This document shows, in pieces, positions 28,631-38,900 of a DNA stretch of 64,000 bases. The stretch's first letter is position 1, and the number at the start of each line of letters is the position of its first letter. The notes beneath the pieces were generated by a model. That model did no database searches, was not told where the DNA came from, and saw only the letters and a list, made by a program, of their open reading frames with translations. A program made the position numbers and the translations under genes. The stretch comes from Planctomycetota bacterium (GTDB taxonomy: Bacteria; Planctomycetota; PLA2): positions 1 to 64,000 of the forward strand of contig JAJFFH010000070.1 in the NCBI GenBank assembly GCA_021776735.1, read 5' to 3'.

Positions 28631-30016
28631 ATGCGTTTTCTCGCGATTCTCGCCGTGTGCGCGGCGCCGCTGCCGGCCCACGACACGGGGACTCGTGTCC
28701 GCCGTTTCCTCGAGCAGGAGCAGCGCGCGTTCGCGCTCTTCGAGCAGGGAAGCACGGCGAAAGCTGCCGCCGCGTTCGAGGCGCAGATCGCGATCTACCC
28801 CGACAACCCGCGCCCGTACTACAACATCGCGTGCCTGTACGCGCGCGACAACGACCCGGCACGCGCGGCAACGTGGCTCAAGCTCTCGATCCTGCACGGC
28901 TGGCGCGACAAGGAGCATCTGGCGCAGGACACCGATTTCGATGGCATGCGCCATACCCCCGAGTACCGGCGGTGCGAACGCGCGCTCAACGCCGCTCTGC
29001 GAGCCGACCCGCGGCCGCTGCCGCGCCGGGTGCGCCTCGCGACGAACCCGTCCCGCGGGCGCATCGGGGGCATGGGGCAAATCGCGGGCATCGACGAGCA
29101 CAGCGCGGTCGAACTCGCGGTCGCCGCGTCCGTCCTGCAAGAGCGCGTCTTGCGCCGCCGCGAACGCCTCCTGGGAGTCCACGCGTTCCGCAAGCAGCTC
29201 TTCGCCCTCTGGGATCGGCGCATGGCGATTCTTGGTCGCCGGCTCGCCCGAAACGGCGACGCGCCCGACGCGGGAGCCATCGCCCACACCCGCGTGGAGA
29301 CCGCAACCAGCTACCTACAGGAGGCGGACCCGTCCACGACGTACGGACGCCGGCTCGAGCAGATCGCCGCCCGCTACGTCCTCGCTACCGCCGAGCAGTT
29401 CCAGCGCGGATACGCCGGAAGCCCCCACCTCTCCCACGTTCTCCTGCTCGAAGCCTACGCCCGCCGCCGCCTGCCCGGAGGGGCGCCCACCGCCGCCCGC
29501 GATCTGCGGACATGGCTCGCCGATCACCCCCACGACAAAAACATCGTCGGCGCGCGCATGCAACTGGCCGCGGCACTGGCCGACCTGGACAAGCGCTCCG
29601 AGCTGCGTGCGCTGATGGACGAGCTGCACAAGACCGCCGCACAGAGGGACCAAGTGGCCGAGGCGATGCGCGGCACGCTGCAAAAAGCGCAACTCCTCGC
29701 CTACGGATTGCCGAAGCCCCTGCTCGATCAAGCCAAGACAGCATTCGCCGATGGCGCGAGGACCGTCCGATGCGTCTTCGTCGGCGGCCAGAACCCGTTG
29801 ACCGCGCGCACGCTCAAGCATCTGCGCGAATCGAAAAGCAACGCGCTGATCTTCGTCATCGACCCGGACCTTGCCGCCGCCCAAGACTGGCTGAACGACC
29901 GCGCCGGCAACGTGAAGTGGGTCTACGCCCCCAGAGCCCCACAATTGCTATGGATGCGCCGCGCGCCCCTCATCCTCACGATCACCCAAGACGGCACGAT
30001 CACCAAAATCGAGTAG
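28631..30016 (+). CDS. secreted TPR-like protein of unknown function
   Basis: signal peptide; AAAFEAQIAIYPDNPRPYYNIACLYARDNDPARAATWLKLSI. Confidence 0.7.
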   Translation: MRFLAILAVCAAPLPAHDTGTRVRRFLEQEQRAFALFEQGSTAKAAAAFEAQIAIYPDNPRPYYNIACLYARDNDPARAATWLKLSILHGWRDKEHLAQDTDFDGMRHTPEYRRCERALNAALRADPRPLPRRVRLATNPSRGRIGGMGQIAGIDEHSAVELAVAASVLQERVLRRRERLLGVHAFRKQLFALWDRRMAILGRRLARNGDAPDAGAIAHTRVETATSYLQEADPSTTYGRRLEQIAARYVLATAEQFQRGYAGSPHLSHVLLLEAYARRRLPGGAPTAARDLRTWLADHPHDKNIVGARMQLAAALADLDKRSELRALMDELHKTAAQRDQVAEAMRGTLQKAQLLAYGLPKPLLDQAKTAFADGARTVRCVFVGGQNPLTARTLKHLRESKSNALIFVIDPDLAAAQDWLNDRAGNVKWVYAPRAPQLLWMRRAPLILTITQDGTITKIE

Positions 30017-30026
30017 CCACTGACAC

Positions 30027-30045
30027 AGCAAACGGACGGCGATGA
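30027..30045 (-). repeat. ATCGCCGTCCGT motif, intergenic, ~10 nt after stop codon
   Basis: agcaaacggacggcgatga. Confidence 0.95.
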
Positions 30046-30187
30046 AAACGCGGCAGAGGCCGCCCATTCGCTCGAAGCGCATCCAACGCGCGGGGCCGAC
30101 CAGGGGCCTGGCCGCCCGCCCGGCCCGAACTGGCGCTGTAGTTACTAGCGCAAGTCCGCCATGCGGATTTTCGACGGGGCGCATCCC

Positions 30188-30829
30188 CTACGGCAGCACT
30201 CTGTTCAACAGCTCGCGCGCGTCGGGTAGTTCTTCGCCGGCCGCCTCCTCCGCCGCGGCCACCGCACCGCGAATCTGATCCGCTGTCGCGCCCGTGCGTT
30301 CGGCGCCGTGCACATGCGCGCGCAACTGCGCCCTGAGGCCCATCACGGCGAGCATGGCCACGGCCATCAGTTCGCGGTCGGCGCGCGGCAGGAACGGGCG
30401 CGCCAAGACGCGGCCGTACGCGCCGCGCAGCGTCAGCCGGGCAAAATCCGGGTGCAGGTCCGTGAGCTTTTTCAACACCGCGGCGGCGTGCTGTTCGTAG
30501 ATCGCGTCGAAGTACGCCCTCCCGCGCCTGGCAACATCGCCGTCCGTTTGCTCTTGGTCCGATTCACTCGACTCGTCCCCTCCTTCCCGGGGCGGAGCGG
30601 GCGCGTCCGGAAGTGCTGCGTGCAACTCCTCGAAGGCGTCGATCGTGCGCGGGAACCCGGCGAACAGAAACACCTGCAGGGTCGCCTCGAACAGGTCGTC
30701 CGTGGAGACTCCGTCGGCGTGGGCAGCGGCGTACCAGGGCTTGAGGAGCGCGCGCTGGCCGGACGCGGCGGCGGCGGCGATGCGGGCGAGGTGGCGGGTT
30801 CGGCGCGCGCCCTCTTCGGACCGGAACAT
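30188..30829 (-). CDS. carboxymuconolactone decarboxylase-family protein (two AhpD-like repeats)
   Basis: AHADGVSTDDLFEATLQVFLFAGFPRTIDAFEEL; DRELMAVAMLAVMGLRAQLRAHVHGA. Confidence 0.78.
   Translation of the reverse strand: MFRSEEGARRTRHLARIAAAAASGQRALLKPWYAAAHADGVSTDDLFEATLQVFLFAGFPRTIDAFEELHAALPDAPAPPREGGDESSESDQEQTDGDVARRGRAYFDAIYEQHAAAVLKKLTDLHPDFARLTLRGAYGRVLARPFLPRADRELMAVAMLAVMGLRAQLRAHVHGAERTGATADQIRGAVAAAEEAAGEELPDARELLNRVLP
30534..30552 (+). repeat. ATCGCCGTCCGT motif (full 19-mer) in CMD-family CDS
   Basis: acatcgccgtccgtttgct; encodes EQTDGDV. Confidence 0.95.
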
Positions 30830-30863
30830 GGCGGAAGGATAGCGCCCGCACTACCCTGCCCGG

Positions 30864-31559
30864 GTGAACTCCGAGATTCGGGCGTATTTTTTGGACGCGG
30901 GCCTTCCGCTTTCCGACGACGACTGGGACTTTTTCGAGGCCCTGCGGGCGCGCGTGATCGCCGCGAACGAACACATGAACCTGACCCGGCTGACCGAGCC
31001 GGAGGACTTTTACCGCAAGCACGTTCTGGATTCGGCGCTGCCGCTCTTGCGGGTTCCCGTGCTGGGCGACATCCCCGAAGACGGGATGCTGGCGGCCGAT
31101 GTCGGCAGCGGCGCGGGCTTTCCAGGCCTCGTGTTTGCGCGACTCTACCCCGGCTGGAGCCTCGCCCTGATCGAGCGCACCGGAAAAAAAGCCGGATTCC
31201 TTGAGGACACGATCGAGGCGCTGGGTGTCGAAAACGCCCACGTCGTCCCGTTCGACGCCGCCGAGGCGGCCAACCGCGCCGCCGTTTTGCGCGGCGGGTG
31301 CCACCTCGTGTTGGCGCGCGCCGTCGGCCGGCTCGCCAAGGTGACGAAGGCGGCCGCGCTGCTGCTCGCGCAGGGCGGGCTTCTCGTGCATTACAAAGGC
31401 GGCACGATCGATCCGGAGGAGTTGGAAGAAGGCCGCAAAGCCGCCAAGAAACTGCGGCTCAAGCAGCACCCGCCCGTGCGATACGAACTTCCGCCGGACG
31501 CTGCGCGCTCCGCCGTGCTCGTGCAACGTCCCGTCTTGAAACGCCGCCAACGCAACTAG
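30864..31559 (+). CDS. rsmG: 16S rRNA (guanine527-N7)-methyltransferase
   Basis: NEHMNLTRLTEPEDFYRKHVLDSALPLL; ADVGSGAGFPGLVFARLYP. Confidence 0.92.
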   Translation: MNSEIRAYFLDAGLPLSDDDWDFFEALRARVIAANEHMNLTRLTEPEDFYRKHVLDSALPLLRVPVLGDIPEDGMLAADVGSGAGFPGLVFARLYPGWSLALIERTGKKAGFLEDTIEALGVENAHVVPFDAAEAANRAAVLRGGCHLVLARAVGRLAKVTKAAALLLAQGGLLVHYKGGTIDPEELEEGRKAAKKLRLKQHPPVRYELPPDAARSAVLVQRPVLKRRQRN

Positions 31560-31658
31560 CCCGGCCGCGTGGGCCGTTGGGCACGCCGTGTGAACAAGTA
31601 CGTTCCCGGAAACAAACTGTTCACCGGACTCAACTTTCTGGGTCCCATCGGAGTCAAC

Positions 31659-32414
31659 ATGAAGTGCGGCACACTCATGCATCCGTTGGCCATCCTGTTT
31701 TGCGCGCTGCTCTGCGCGCCGGGCTTGGCCGACACCGTCGTTCCGGACGGCCTCGGCACGGTCGAAGGCAACTCGAACAACGGATTCCCCTTCAACATCG
31801 GTCGGTTCGGCCGGCGGGAAATGCGCTACCAGCAGATCTACGATGCGACGGAGTTCGGGGCGACGACGCTGTCGATCACCGGCATTCGCTTTCGGCCCGA
31901 CGCGCGCTTCGGCTCCCCTTTCGCGACGACCCTGTCCGACATCAAGCTCAACCTGACTACGACCGGCCGGAACGTTGACGGCCTGTCGCGTCGGTTCAAC
32001 CGCAACTACGGCACGGACCTGACGACGGTGTTTGACGGCGATCTCTCCTGGTCAAGCGCGGACACCGGCAGCGGTCCCCGCGACTTCGACATTCTCATCT
32101 CGTTCGACACCCCGTTCGAGTACGACCCGAACGACGGCAACCTGCTGCTGGAACTCTTCAATCCGAACCGGTCGCGCACGACCCAGTTCGACGCGGCTTT
32201 TCGGCGCGGCGACGCTGTCTCGCGCATGTGGGCCTTCGACACGAGTGCCCGGTTCGCCAGCGGCCGCGACAGCCTGGGTCTCGTCACGTCGTTCGACACC
32301 CAGCCGTTTGACGCAACGCCCAACCCCGAGCCCGGCACGCTGATCATGCTCGGCGGCGCGGCGGTGGCCTTCGTGGCCTACCGCCGGCGCAAACAGCGCG
32401 CGGCAGCGAACTAG
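31659..32414 (+). CDS. PEP-CTERM sorting-domain protein
   Basis: signal peptide and C-terminus NPEPGTLIMLGGAAVAFVAYRRRKQRAAAN. Confidence 0.9.
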   Translation: MKCGTLMHPLAILFCALLCAPGLADTVVPDGLGTVEGNSNNGFPFNIGRFGRREMRYQQIYDATEFGATTLSITGIRFRPDARFGSPFATTLSDIKLNLTTTGRNVDGLSRRFNRNYGTDLTTVFDGDLSWSSADTGSGPRDFDILISFDTPFEYDPNDGNLLLELFNPNRSRTTQFDAAFRRGDAVSRMWAFDTSARFASGRDSLGLVTSFDTQPFDATPNPEPGTLIMLGGAAVAFVAYRRRKQRAAAN

Positions 32415-32875
32415 TCCATCCAGACATCGAAAACGTGTCGTCGGTTCCGTCCCGAGGCCAGCCATGCCAGAAACCCCTGGTGATAAGGCGCGGCCAAGAC
32501 CTCGGCCAGACGGACCGGCGGCACAACGCGATGGCCCTCGATCTCGGGATCGCCGCTTGTGTCCACGGCCGAGACATCGCCTTGCACCGCGAAGAAAAAC
32601 GAGCGCCACACGGCCTCGCGCCGTCCTCCCCGGACGCGCTCCCCTTCGGCGACAAACAAGAACTCGCCCACGGTGACGAGCAGCCCGGTCTCCTCGCGCA
32701 TTTCGCGCAAGAGCGCCTCCTCCAGGGTCTCGCCCGGCTCGACCCCGCCGCCGGGCAGGTCCCAAACAAGCGTCGGCGCGCCGCCGATCACCCGCCGGTT
32801 GCCCACCAGCAGGATGCCGCGCTCCGTCTCAAGAAGCCCGAACGCACCGAGAAAGTCGCCGATCAAGAAACGATC
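32411..32875 (-). CDS. NUDIX hydrolase
   Basis: GGGVEPGETLEEALLREMREETGLLV NUDIX box. Confidence 0.9.
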   Translation of the reverse strand, partial: DRFLIGDFLGAFGLLETERGILLVGNRRVIGGAPTLVWDLPGGGVEPGETLEEALLREMREETGLLVTVGEFLFVAEGERVRGGRREAVWRSFFFAVQGDVSAVDTSGDPEIEGHRVVPPVRLAEVLAAPYHQGFLAWLASGRNRRHVFDVWMD

Positions 32876-33624
32876 CCCCGCAGCAGTGCGCCGATTCCGT
32901 AAGCCATGGCCGCAGCCACGCCGCCGACCGCGAGGGTCTCGATTCCGCTGCGCAGCCAGCCGACCCCGACGACGAGTCCCTTGCCGAGCCCCACGACAAA
33001 AAACGCGGCCCCGGTCAGCACCGTGCTCCACAAAAACGGCTGATCCCACCGCGACAACCCCACAACGTTCCAGACGAACGGCAAGAGGGGGATGAAACCG
33101 ACCGCGATAAAAGCGACGAACGTGGCTCCGGCGGCGCGTCCGGGCACGGGCGGTGCGTGAGCGAGGCCATGCTCATCGCGCAGCATGGTCTCGACCCAAC
33201 GCTCCTCCTCCGCGGTAATGATTTCCACGGCGCGCTCGAGATCCGCGCCTGTGAACCCCTTGGCCTCAAAAATCTGCCGGACCTCCTCGCGTTCACCGTC
33301 GGGTACGCGGCGAACGTGCTCCCGCTCCGTCCGGCGGGTCTGGGCGCGGTGCTGCCATTCGGCCCTGAGGCCCAAGAAGTTGCCCACGGCCATGGAGAAT
33401 CCGTCGGCCAGAAGGTTGGCCGCACCGAGCACGACGACGATGTTCGAGCCAAGCCGGGCACCCGCAACACCCGACACGACCGCAAACGTCGTCACGGCCC
33501 CGTCGATTGCGCCATAGATGAAATCGCGCAGATAGCTACCTCCTGGCCCCCGGCCCAGGCGCCTCGCAACAGCACGCGGTGTGTGTTCGGCGCGAAGGCG
33601 TTCCAGATCAGAATCGGCGTTCAT
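32863..33624 (-). CDS. VIT1/CCC1-family transporter
   Basis: FIYGAIDGAVTTFAVVSGVAGARLGSNIVVVLGAANLLADGFSMAVGNFLG. Confidence 0.9.
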   Translation of the reverse strand: MNADSDLERLRAEHTPRAVARRLGRGPGGSYLRDFIYGAIDGAVTTFAVVSGVAGARLGSNIVVVLGAANLLADGFSMAVGNFLGLRAEWQHRAQTRRTEREHVRRVPDGEREEVRQIFEAKGFTGADLERAVEIITAEEERWVETMLRDEHGLAHAPPVPGRAAGATFVAFIAVGFIPLLPFVWNVVGLSRWDQPFLWSTVLTGAAFFVVGLGKGLVVGVGWLRSGIETLAVGGVAAAMAYGIGALLRGIVS

Positions 33625-33682
33625 AGCCCGCAAGGTCGCTCCCCCTTCGCCTGCGGTCAAGCCCGGATATGATCCGCGCGCT

Positions 33683-34372
33683 ATGCGCCTGATTCGCAGC
33701 GGCCCCGGCGCGCCGCCTGACAACCTGGCCTTGGACGAGGCCCTGCTCCGCTCGGGCAAGGAAACACTACGCCTGTACGCCTGGGATCCGCCCGGCTACT
33801 CGATCGGCTATTTCCAGCAAGCCGCCACGTTACCCGCGCCCCAAGACTTCGTGAGAGTGCGCCGCCCCACCGGCGGCGGCGCGATAGCGCACCACGGCGA
33901 ATTGACTGTCGCCTGGATCGGCCGCCACTGCTCCGTCGATCGCGCCTACGATCGAATCAACGAAATCATCCGCAACGCCCTCGCCGTATTCGGCATCGAT
34001 ACACACGCGGGAACCGCTCTACCGAAAGCCGCGCCCGACGGACTGTGCTTCGATGCGCACACGTCCTACGACCTGCTCGCGGGCGGAAAAAAGATCTTCG
34101 GCTCCGCCCAGCGCCGCGGCGGCGACCGTTTTCTGCTGCACGGTTCTCTCGTCCTGAAACCGAACCGATTCGCCCAGGGAGCGGTGTCGCTCGAAGAACT
34201 TCTGGGTCACCCGGTGGCGTACAACGAAGTGGAACAGGCCGTGATTGACTCCGCGACAAAAAGTCTACGGACGGCGATGTCTGCGGAGCAACCCGAAGCA
34301 AGCGAGTGGGCCCACGCGAAGACACTCGTCCAGGAGCGCTACACCAACGACGCCTGGACTCTGCGCCGATAG
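33683..34372 (+). CDS. lipoate/biotin-protein ligase family protein
   Basis: NLALDEALL; RVRRPTGGGAIAHHGELTVAWIG. Confidence 0.85.
   Translation: MRLIRSGPGAPPDNLALDEALLRSGKETLRLYAWDPPGYSIGYFQQAATLPAPQDFVRVRRPTGGGAIAHHGELTVAWIGRHCSVDRAYDRINEIIRNALAVFGIDTHAGTALPKAAPDGLCFDAHTSYDLLAGGKKIFGSAQRRGGDRFLLHGSLVLKPNRFAQGAVSLEELLGHPVAYNEVEQAVIDSATKSLRTAMSAEQPEASEWAHAKTLVQERYTNDAWTLRR
34267..34278 (-). repeat. ATCGCCGTCCGT motif in ligase CDS
   Basis: acggacggcgat (KSLRTAMSAEQPE). Confidence 0.9.
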
Positions 34373-34448
34373 CCAGTGAGCCCGCTCGGGGCGCTCCCTC
34401 CAAGCGGCCGGCCATCTCGGAGGAGACTCGTGACGCGAGCGAGGACAA

Positions 34449-34560
34449 GTCCGTGGACGAGATCTTCGCGTTGTACGCGAAGGTGACTGCCGAGGCCATT
34501 CAGGCAACGCTGGCCTACGCGACCTACGCACCGTCGGAAAGCGCGGGCATCGTTGTGTTC
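34449..34560 (+). pseudogene. possible DUF433-like C-terminal remnant
   Basis: VDEIFALYAKVTAEAIQATLAYATYA in an otherwise unsupported frame. Confidence 0.3.
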
Positions 34561-34566
34561 CCCCGC

Positions 34567-34929
34567 TCAGGGTGCGGTCGGTACGTCGCGAGCACTGCGG
34601 AGCCGACGATCTCGCGTCACCAGCGGAATGCCGTGGACGACACTTGTTGCCGCGATAATCTTGTCCGCGGGATCGCTCTTGAGGTCCAAGCCCTCGATGG
34701 CGCGACAAATCTGCCAGCTCAGCGGCCAGACGTGGAGCCGTGCCAGAATCCGGTTCAGCTCAGCATCGTTCAAATCCACGTCGATGCGACCCAGCTCGGC
34801 CAGCTTTGTGATCTCCCACAGGACGATCGACGAGATACTCCATGGATGGCGAGCCAAGAGTTCCTCCTCGCGCTTTCGCAGGTCACCCGCAAGCGCAAAG
34901 AGCACGATGTGGGTGTCAAGATTGAGCAT
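34567..34929 (-). CDS. PIN-domain toxin (VapC-like)
   Basis: LNLDTHIVLFALAG...DPADKIIAATSVVHGIPLVTRDRRL. Confidence 0.9.
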   Translation of the reverse strand: MLNLDTHIVLFALAGDLRKREEELLARHPWSISSIVLWEITKLAELGRIDVDLNDAELNRILARLHVWPLSWQICRAIEGLDLKSDPADKIIAATSVVHGIPLVTRDRRLRSARDVPTAP

Positions 34930-35134
34930 CCCACTCGATTCCCGTCGAGAGCAGATCCCCGTGGATCTTGATCTTGCCCCTGAGACACCCGATGAGTTGC
35001 GCCGAATCCGCGCCGAGCGGCAGGAGCTTGGCCACGGGCTTGCCGTGCTTCGTGATTATGATGCCCTCGGGCCCCACGGTGTCGAGCAGCGCCAACACCT
35101 GCTCCTTGAACTTCGTGGCCGTGATGGTCTTCAT
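34916..35134 (-). CDS. Phd/YefM-family antitoxin
   Basis: MKTITATKFKEQVLALLDTVGPEGIIITKHGKPVAKLLP; overlaps PIN gene. Confidence 0.9.
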   Translation of the reverse strand: MKTITATKFKEQVLALLDTVGPEGIIITKHGKPVAKLLPLGADSAQLIGCLRGKIKIHGDLLSTGIEWDAQS

Positions 35135-35203
35135 GCCACCACTCTACGTCACGAATGACCGGTTTTCGCGACTGGTCATATTTTCTGACCACCGCGGGCA
35201 AGG

Positions 35204-35222
35204 ACATCGCCGTCCGTTTGCT
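35204..35222 (+). repeat. ATCGCCGTCCGT motif (full 19-mer), intergenic
   Basis: acatcgccgtccgtttgct. Confidence 0.95.
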
Positions 35223-35266
35223 GTCGCCGCGGTTTGCGGCCATTGTTCGGGCGCGGGAACGGCCTG

Positions 35267-35761
35267 CTAGCGATCCGAGTCGCTGGAGAGTTCCGACTCG
35301 AATCGGTCCCAGTCGATCGAGGTGATGTCGTCGCGGGTGATCGGGGGGAGCTTTTTGAAGCGCTGACGCTCGGCTTCGCTCGAAAAATCCGTGTGGATTT
35401 TTTTTACCTCGCGGCGGACTGAGACGTGGACCTGCCACGGGCCCTGGTCCTCGGTGCCGGGGTAGGAAAACAGCTCCGGGGCGCCGTCGTACTGGCTGCG
35501 CAGGCGGGCGTAGGCGCGCTCGAACCGTTCGGGGTCGATCTGCCACGCGACATCGAATTCCCGCTTGGCTTTCACGATTGCGCGGTCGCGCCAGTACACA
35601 CGGCCGAGCAGAAAATGGGCCACGAAGCTGTTCGGATTGCGGCGCAGGGCCGACTTGAGCGCGGACCGGGCCCGGGGCCGGCGCCCCGCGAACAGGGACA
35701 GACGGGCCTTGAGCAGATACCAGAATTCGGCGAAGCGTGCGGGGAAGGACAAGGCGTTCAA
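35267..35761 (-). CDS. TPR-like hypothetical protein
   Basis: SALKSALRRNPNSFVAHFLLGRVYWRDRAIVKAKREFDVAWQIDPERF. Confidence 0.65.
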   Translation of the reverse strand: MNALSFPARFAEFWYLLKARLSLFAGRRPRARSALKSALRRNPNSFVAHFLLGRVYWRDRAIVKAKREFDVAWQIDPERFERAYARLRSQYDGAPELFSYPGTEDQGPWQVHVSVRREVKKIHTDFSSEAERQRFKKLPPITRDDITSIDWDRFESELSSDSDR

Positions 35762-35944
35762 CTCCCAAGTCCGGATTAAGCCGGGTCAACCGGATTTCCG
35801 ATAGGCACTTGGATTTCCCGCATCGTAGGCGCAACCGGTCCATACCGCAAGGGGGGCCGGATCGGGTTGAGACGCGGGGGAAACGAAAGTGATGAAGCGG
35901 ATGAACACGGGCTCTGACGGCTGCCGGGAGGCTTTGGGCGAACC

Positions 35945-38900
35945 ATGTCCCTAAAGGGCAACCTGGCTAGCGTCAACCTCACGGAGATCTTCCAGATGCT
36001 CTCCCTTTCCGGCCGGGAAGGGACGTTGTTCATCTATGAAGGTGCCCGGAAGCGGGCGATCTGCTTCACCAAGGAGGGTGTCTCGATTCGATCGCGGGAT
36101 CGAAACGAGGGCAACCTGGTGGGGAGAATCCTCGTCCGGCTGGGGAAAATCGACGAACGCGACCTCCAGCGGGCCGTGGAAATGCGCCGCGTGGGCGAAA
36201 AGCTCTTCGGCGACACCCTCGTCGATCTGGGGGTGTGTTCGCCGGAGGACGTCGATCTTGCCCTGCGCATCCAGAGCGAGGAGGAAATCCAGGATCTCTT
36301 CCTGAACCGGAGCGATGCCCAGTTCGAATACGTCGATGGGTACTTCCCGGAAACCGAGGTGCCGTACGTTCACCTCAACGTCAACTCGCTCCTGATCGAA
36401 ATCGCACGGCGAACCGATGAGTGGGAGTACATCCGCAGGCGCATTCGCGGCCCGCGTGAAATCTACCGGTTCACGGGCCAGGAGGGGGCGGTCGACGCCG
36501 ACGTCCTGGCCGAGTGCTACGCCCACCGCGTCGATCCGATGATCGATGGATCACATTCGGTCGGCGAGATCATCGAACTCTCGTACGTCAACAAGTTCGA
36601 GGTCTGCAAGCTCTTGGCTGCCTATCTCGACGCTACGGTGATCGAACAGGTACCACCGGAAACGCTGCGCCAGAACGCACGGCTTGCGCTCCGAATGGGC
36701 GATACCGAGAGCGCGATTCGCCACTACGAATACCTCATGGCAACGGGCGACTACCCGCTCGACGTCATGGCGGAGGCCGCCGAGGCCCACGAAGCGAACC
36801 GAGACTTCGGCGAGGCCGCGGCGCTGCTGCGGCGGCTGGGCGAAGAGCTCGCGCGCGGTGGCGACATCCGTGGGGCGATCGACGCTCTGCGGCCGGTCGC
36901 GAACTACCCGCGGCCCGAGCCCGAAGCCCTGCGGTTCCTCATGGAACTCGTTTTCGACAATCCGCGCGCGGCGGCCGAGTTCCAGTCCGCCGTGGTCGAG
37001 GCCGCGAAGACGCTGACCGCGCACTACGCCGCGCACGGCCAAAAGTCCGACGCGATCGAAATGCTCGAGCACCTCATCGAGACGTATCCGGACGAGGTGG
37101 CCTTCGTGGTCTCGCTGGTCAACGTCCACTACGAGGATGGGGCGATCGAGGTGGCGGCGGACGAGTGCGAGCGCATGGCCGGCCGCTTCATGAAGCGCAA
37201 GCGGACGGCGCACGCGATCAGCCTCTACAAGAAGCTGCTCGTCATCGACCCGTCCCGAACCGACATCCGCGAGCGGGTACGCCAGCTTATGCAGGGCAAG
37301 CGGCGTCGGATTCCGGCCCTGGTGTCGCGACTTGCCGTCGTCCTCGGTGTCACGCTGCTGCTCGGCGGTGTTGCCGTCGTGGTCGTCAACAAGCGTTCCC
37401 CCGGCGGCTCCGGCTCGGGCGGGCTCGACCCCTCGACGCGGGACCAGCTTCTCGGACGGGCGGTGAGCGAGCAGGCCAGCGCGGCCGAGCACGGCCGCAA
37501 CGCGCTCGAGGCCTACCGCGGACTGCTCGAGATCGTCGCGGGCGATGTCGTGTCCCAAAATGATGCGGTCATGGTCGGCCTCCGCAACGCGGAGCGGAGC
37601 TGGGAACTGTTCCTGGAGGCTGCCGAAAAGTGCGCTCAGATCGCGGAGACGATCCGGCGCCAGACGGCCGACTCCGAGGTCACGGCACGGGCCAGGGCGA
37701 TGCTGGAAAAGATCTCCGCCCGGAGGAACGATGTCGAGCAGATGCGCTCGGAGTGGCACCTGCGCGCGCAGGACACCGCGGTGCGACTGCAGGCGACCGG
37801 CAGCAAGCACTACCAGGCAGGCAAGCTCCAGGCCGCCCTCGAGAACTTCGTGCTGGTGCGCGAACTCGCGACCAAGGAAGGCTGGAAGCGCGCGATCAAG
37901 GTCGGTCAGCGGATCGCCAACATCCGCCGCGACCTCGGACGCGCGAACGAGCTGATCCGCGCCGCGAAGGCGCGCGAAGAGGTCGGCGACTGGATCGGCG
38001 CGCGCGCCCAGTACGTGCGCGTCCTGCAGGAGTTCGGCCGGACCGACATCGTCAACAGCATCCGCATGCCGGTCGAGCTCCTCTCGATCCCGCCCGGCGC
38101 GACCATCGTTCTCGACGGCGTGAAACAGTCCCTGAAGACGCCGGCGATCCTGCGCCTCCCCGTCAACAGGGCGTCCCGGGTCAGGTTCAACAAGCCGTCT
38201 TTCAAGTCCAAGTCGTTCCAGCTCGGTCCCTACGGGGCGGAGACCGACCCGGCGAAGTGGACGACCACGTTCGCGCTGCGCAAGACGGCGACGTGGAGCC
38301 GCGCACTCCGCGGGGACATGGAGCCCGATCCCGCCGCCACGGCGAGCCGGCTGCTCGTCGCCGAGCGGCTGGGGCGCTGGTACCTGATGGATGCCCGGAA
38401 CGGCCAGCGGGTCGACTCCGGTCGCCTCAAGGTGTTTGACGGCATCTCCGGCGGTCTCGCGGGCAACAACAAGTGGTTTTTCGTGCCCACGCTCGACGGC
38501 ACCGTCTACATGCACCGCGCGGCGACGGGCAGCGTCGCGTACAAGTTGCGCCTCAAGAACTCCGAGGGCGTCGCGGCGAAACCGCTGCTGCGCGACGGAA
38601 TCCTGTACGTCGTCGGCAAGCGCGGACTGACCGTGGCCTGGGACCTGCGCGGCAAGAAGCCGAAGACGCTTTGGCGCAAACGCGCGGAGGGTGGCACCGT
38701 CCGAGCCGTCCCCGTGCTTCAGGATGGGCACGTCGTGGTCGTGACCACGACGGGTGAAGTGACGGTGTTTCGCGCGAAGAGCGGGCAGATCGTGATCCGG
38801 TACAAGGTACCCGGCACGTTCCGCTGTGCGCCGGCTGCTGCCGGCCGCGAGGACCTGATCTTCGCTTCCGAGGAGGGTCGTCTCTTCGCCGTACGCCGCG

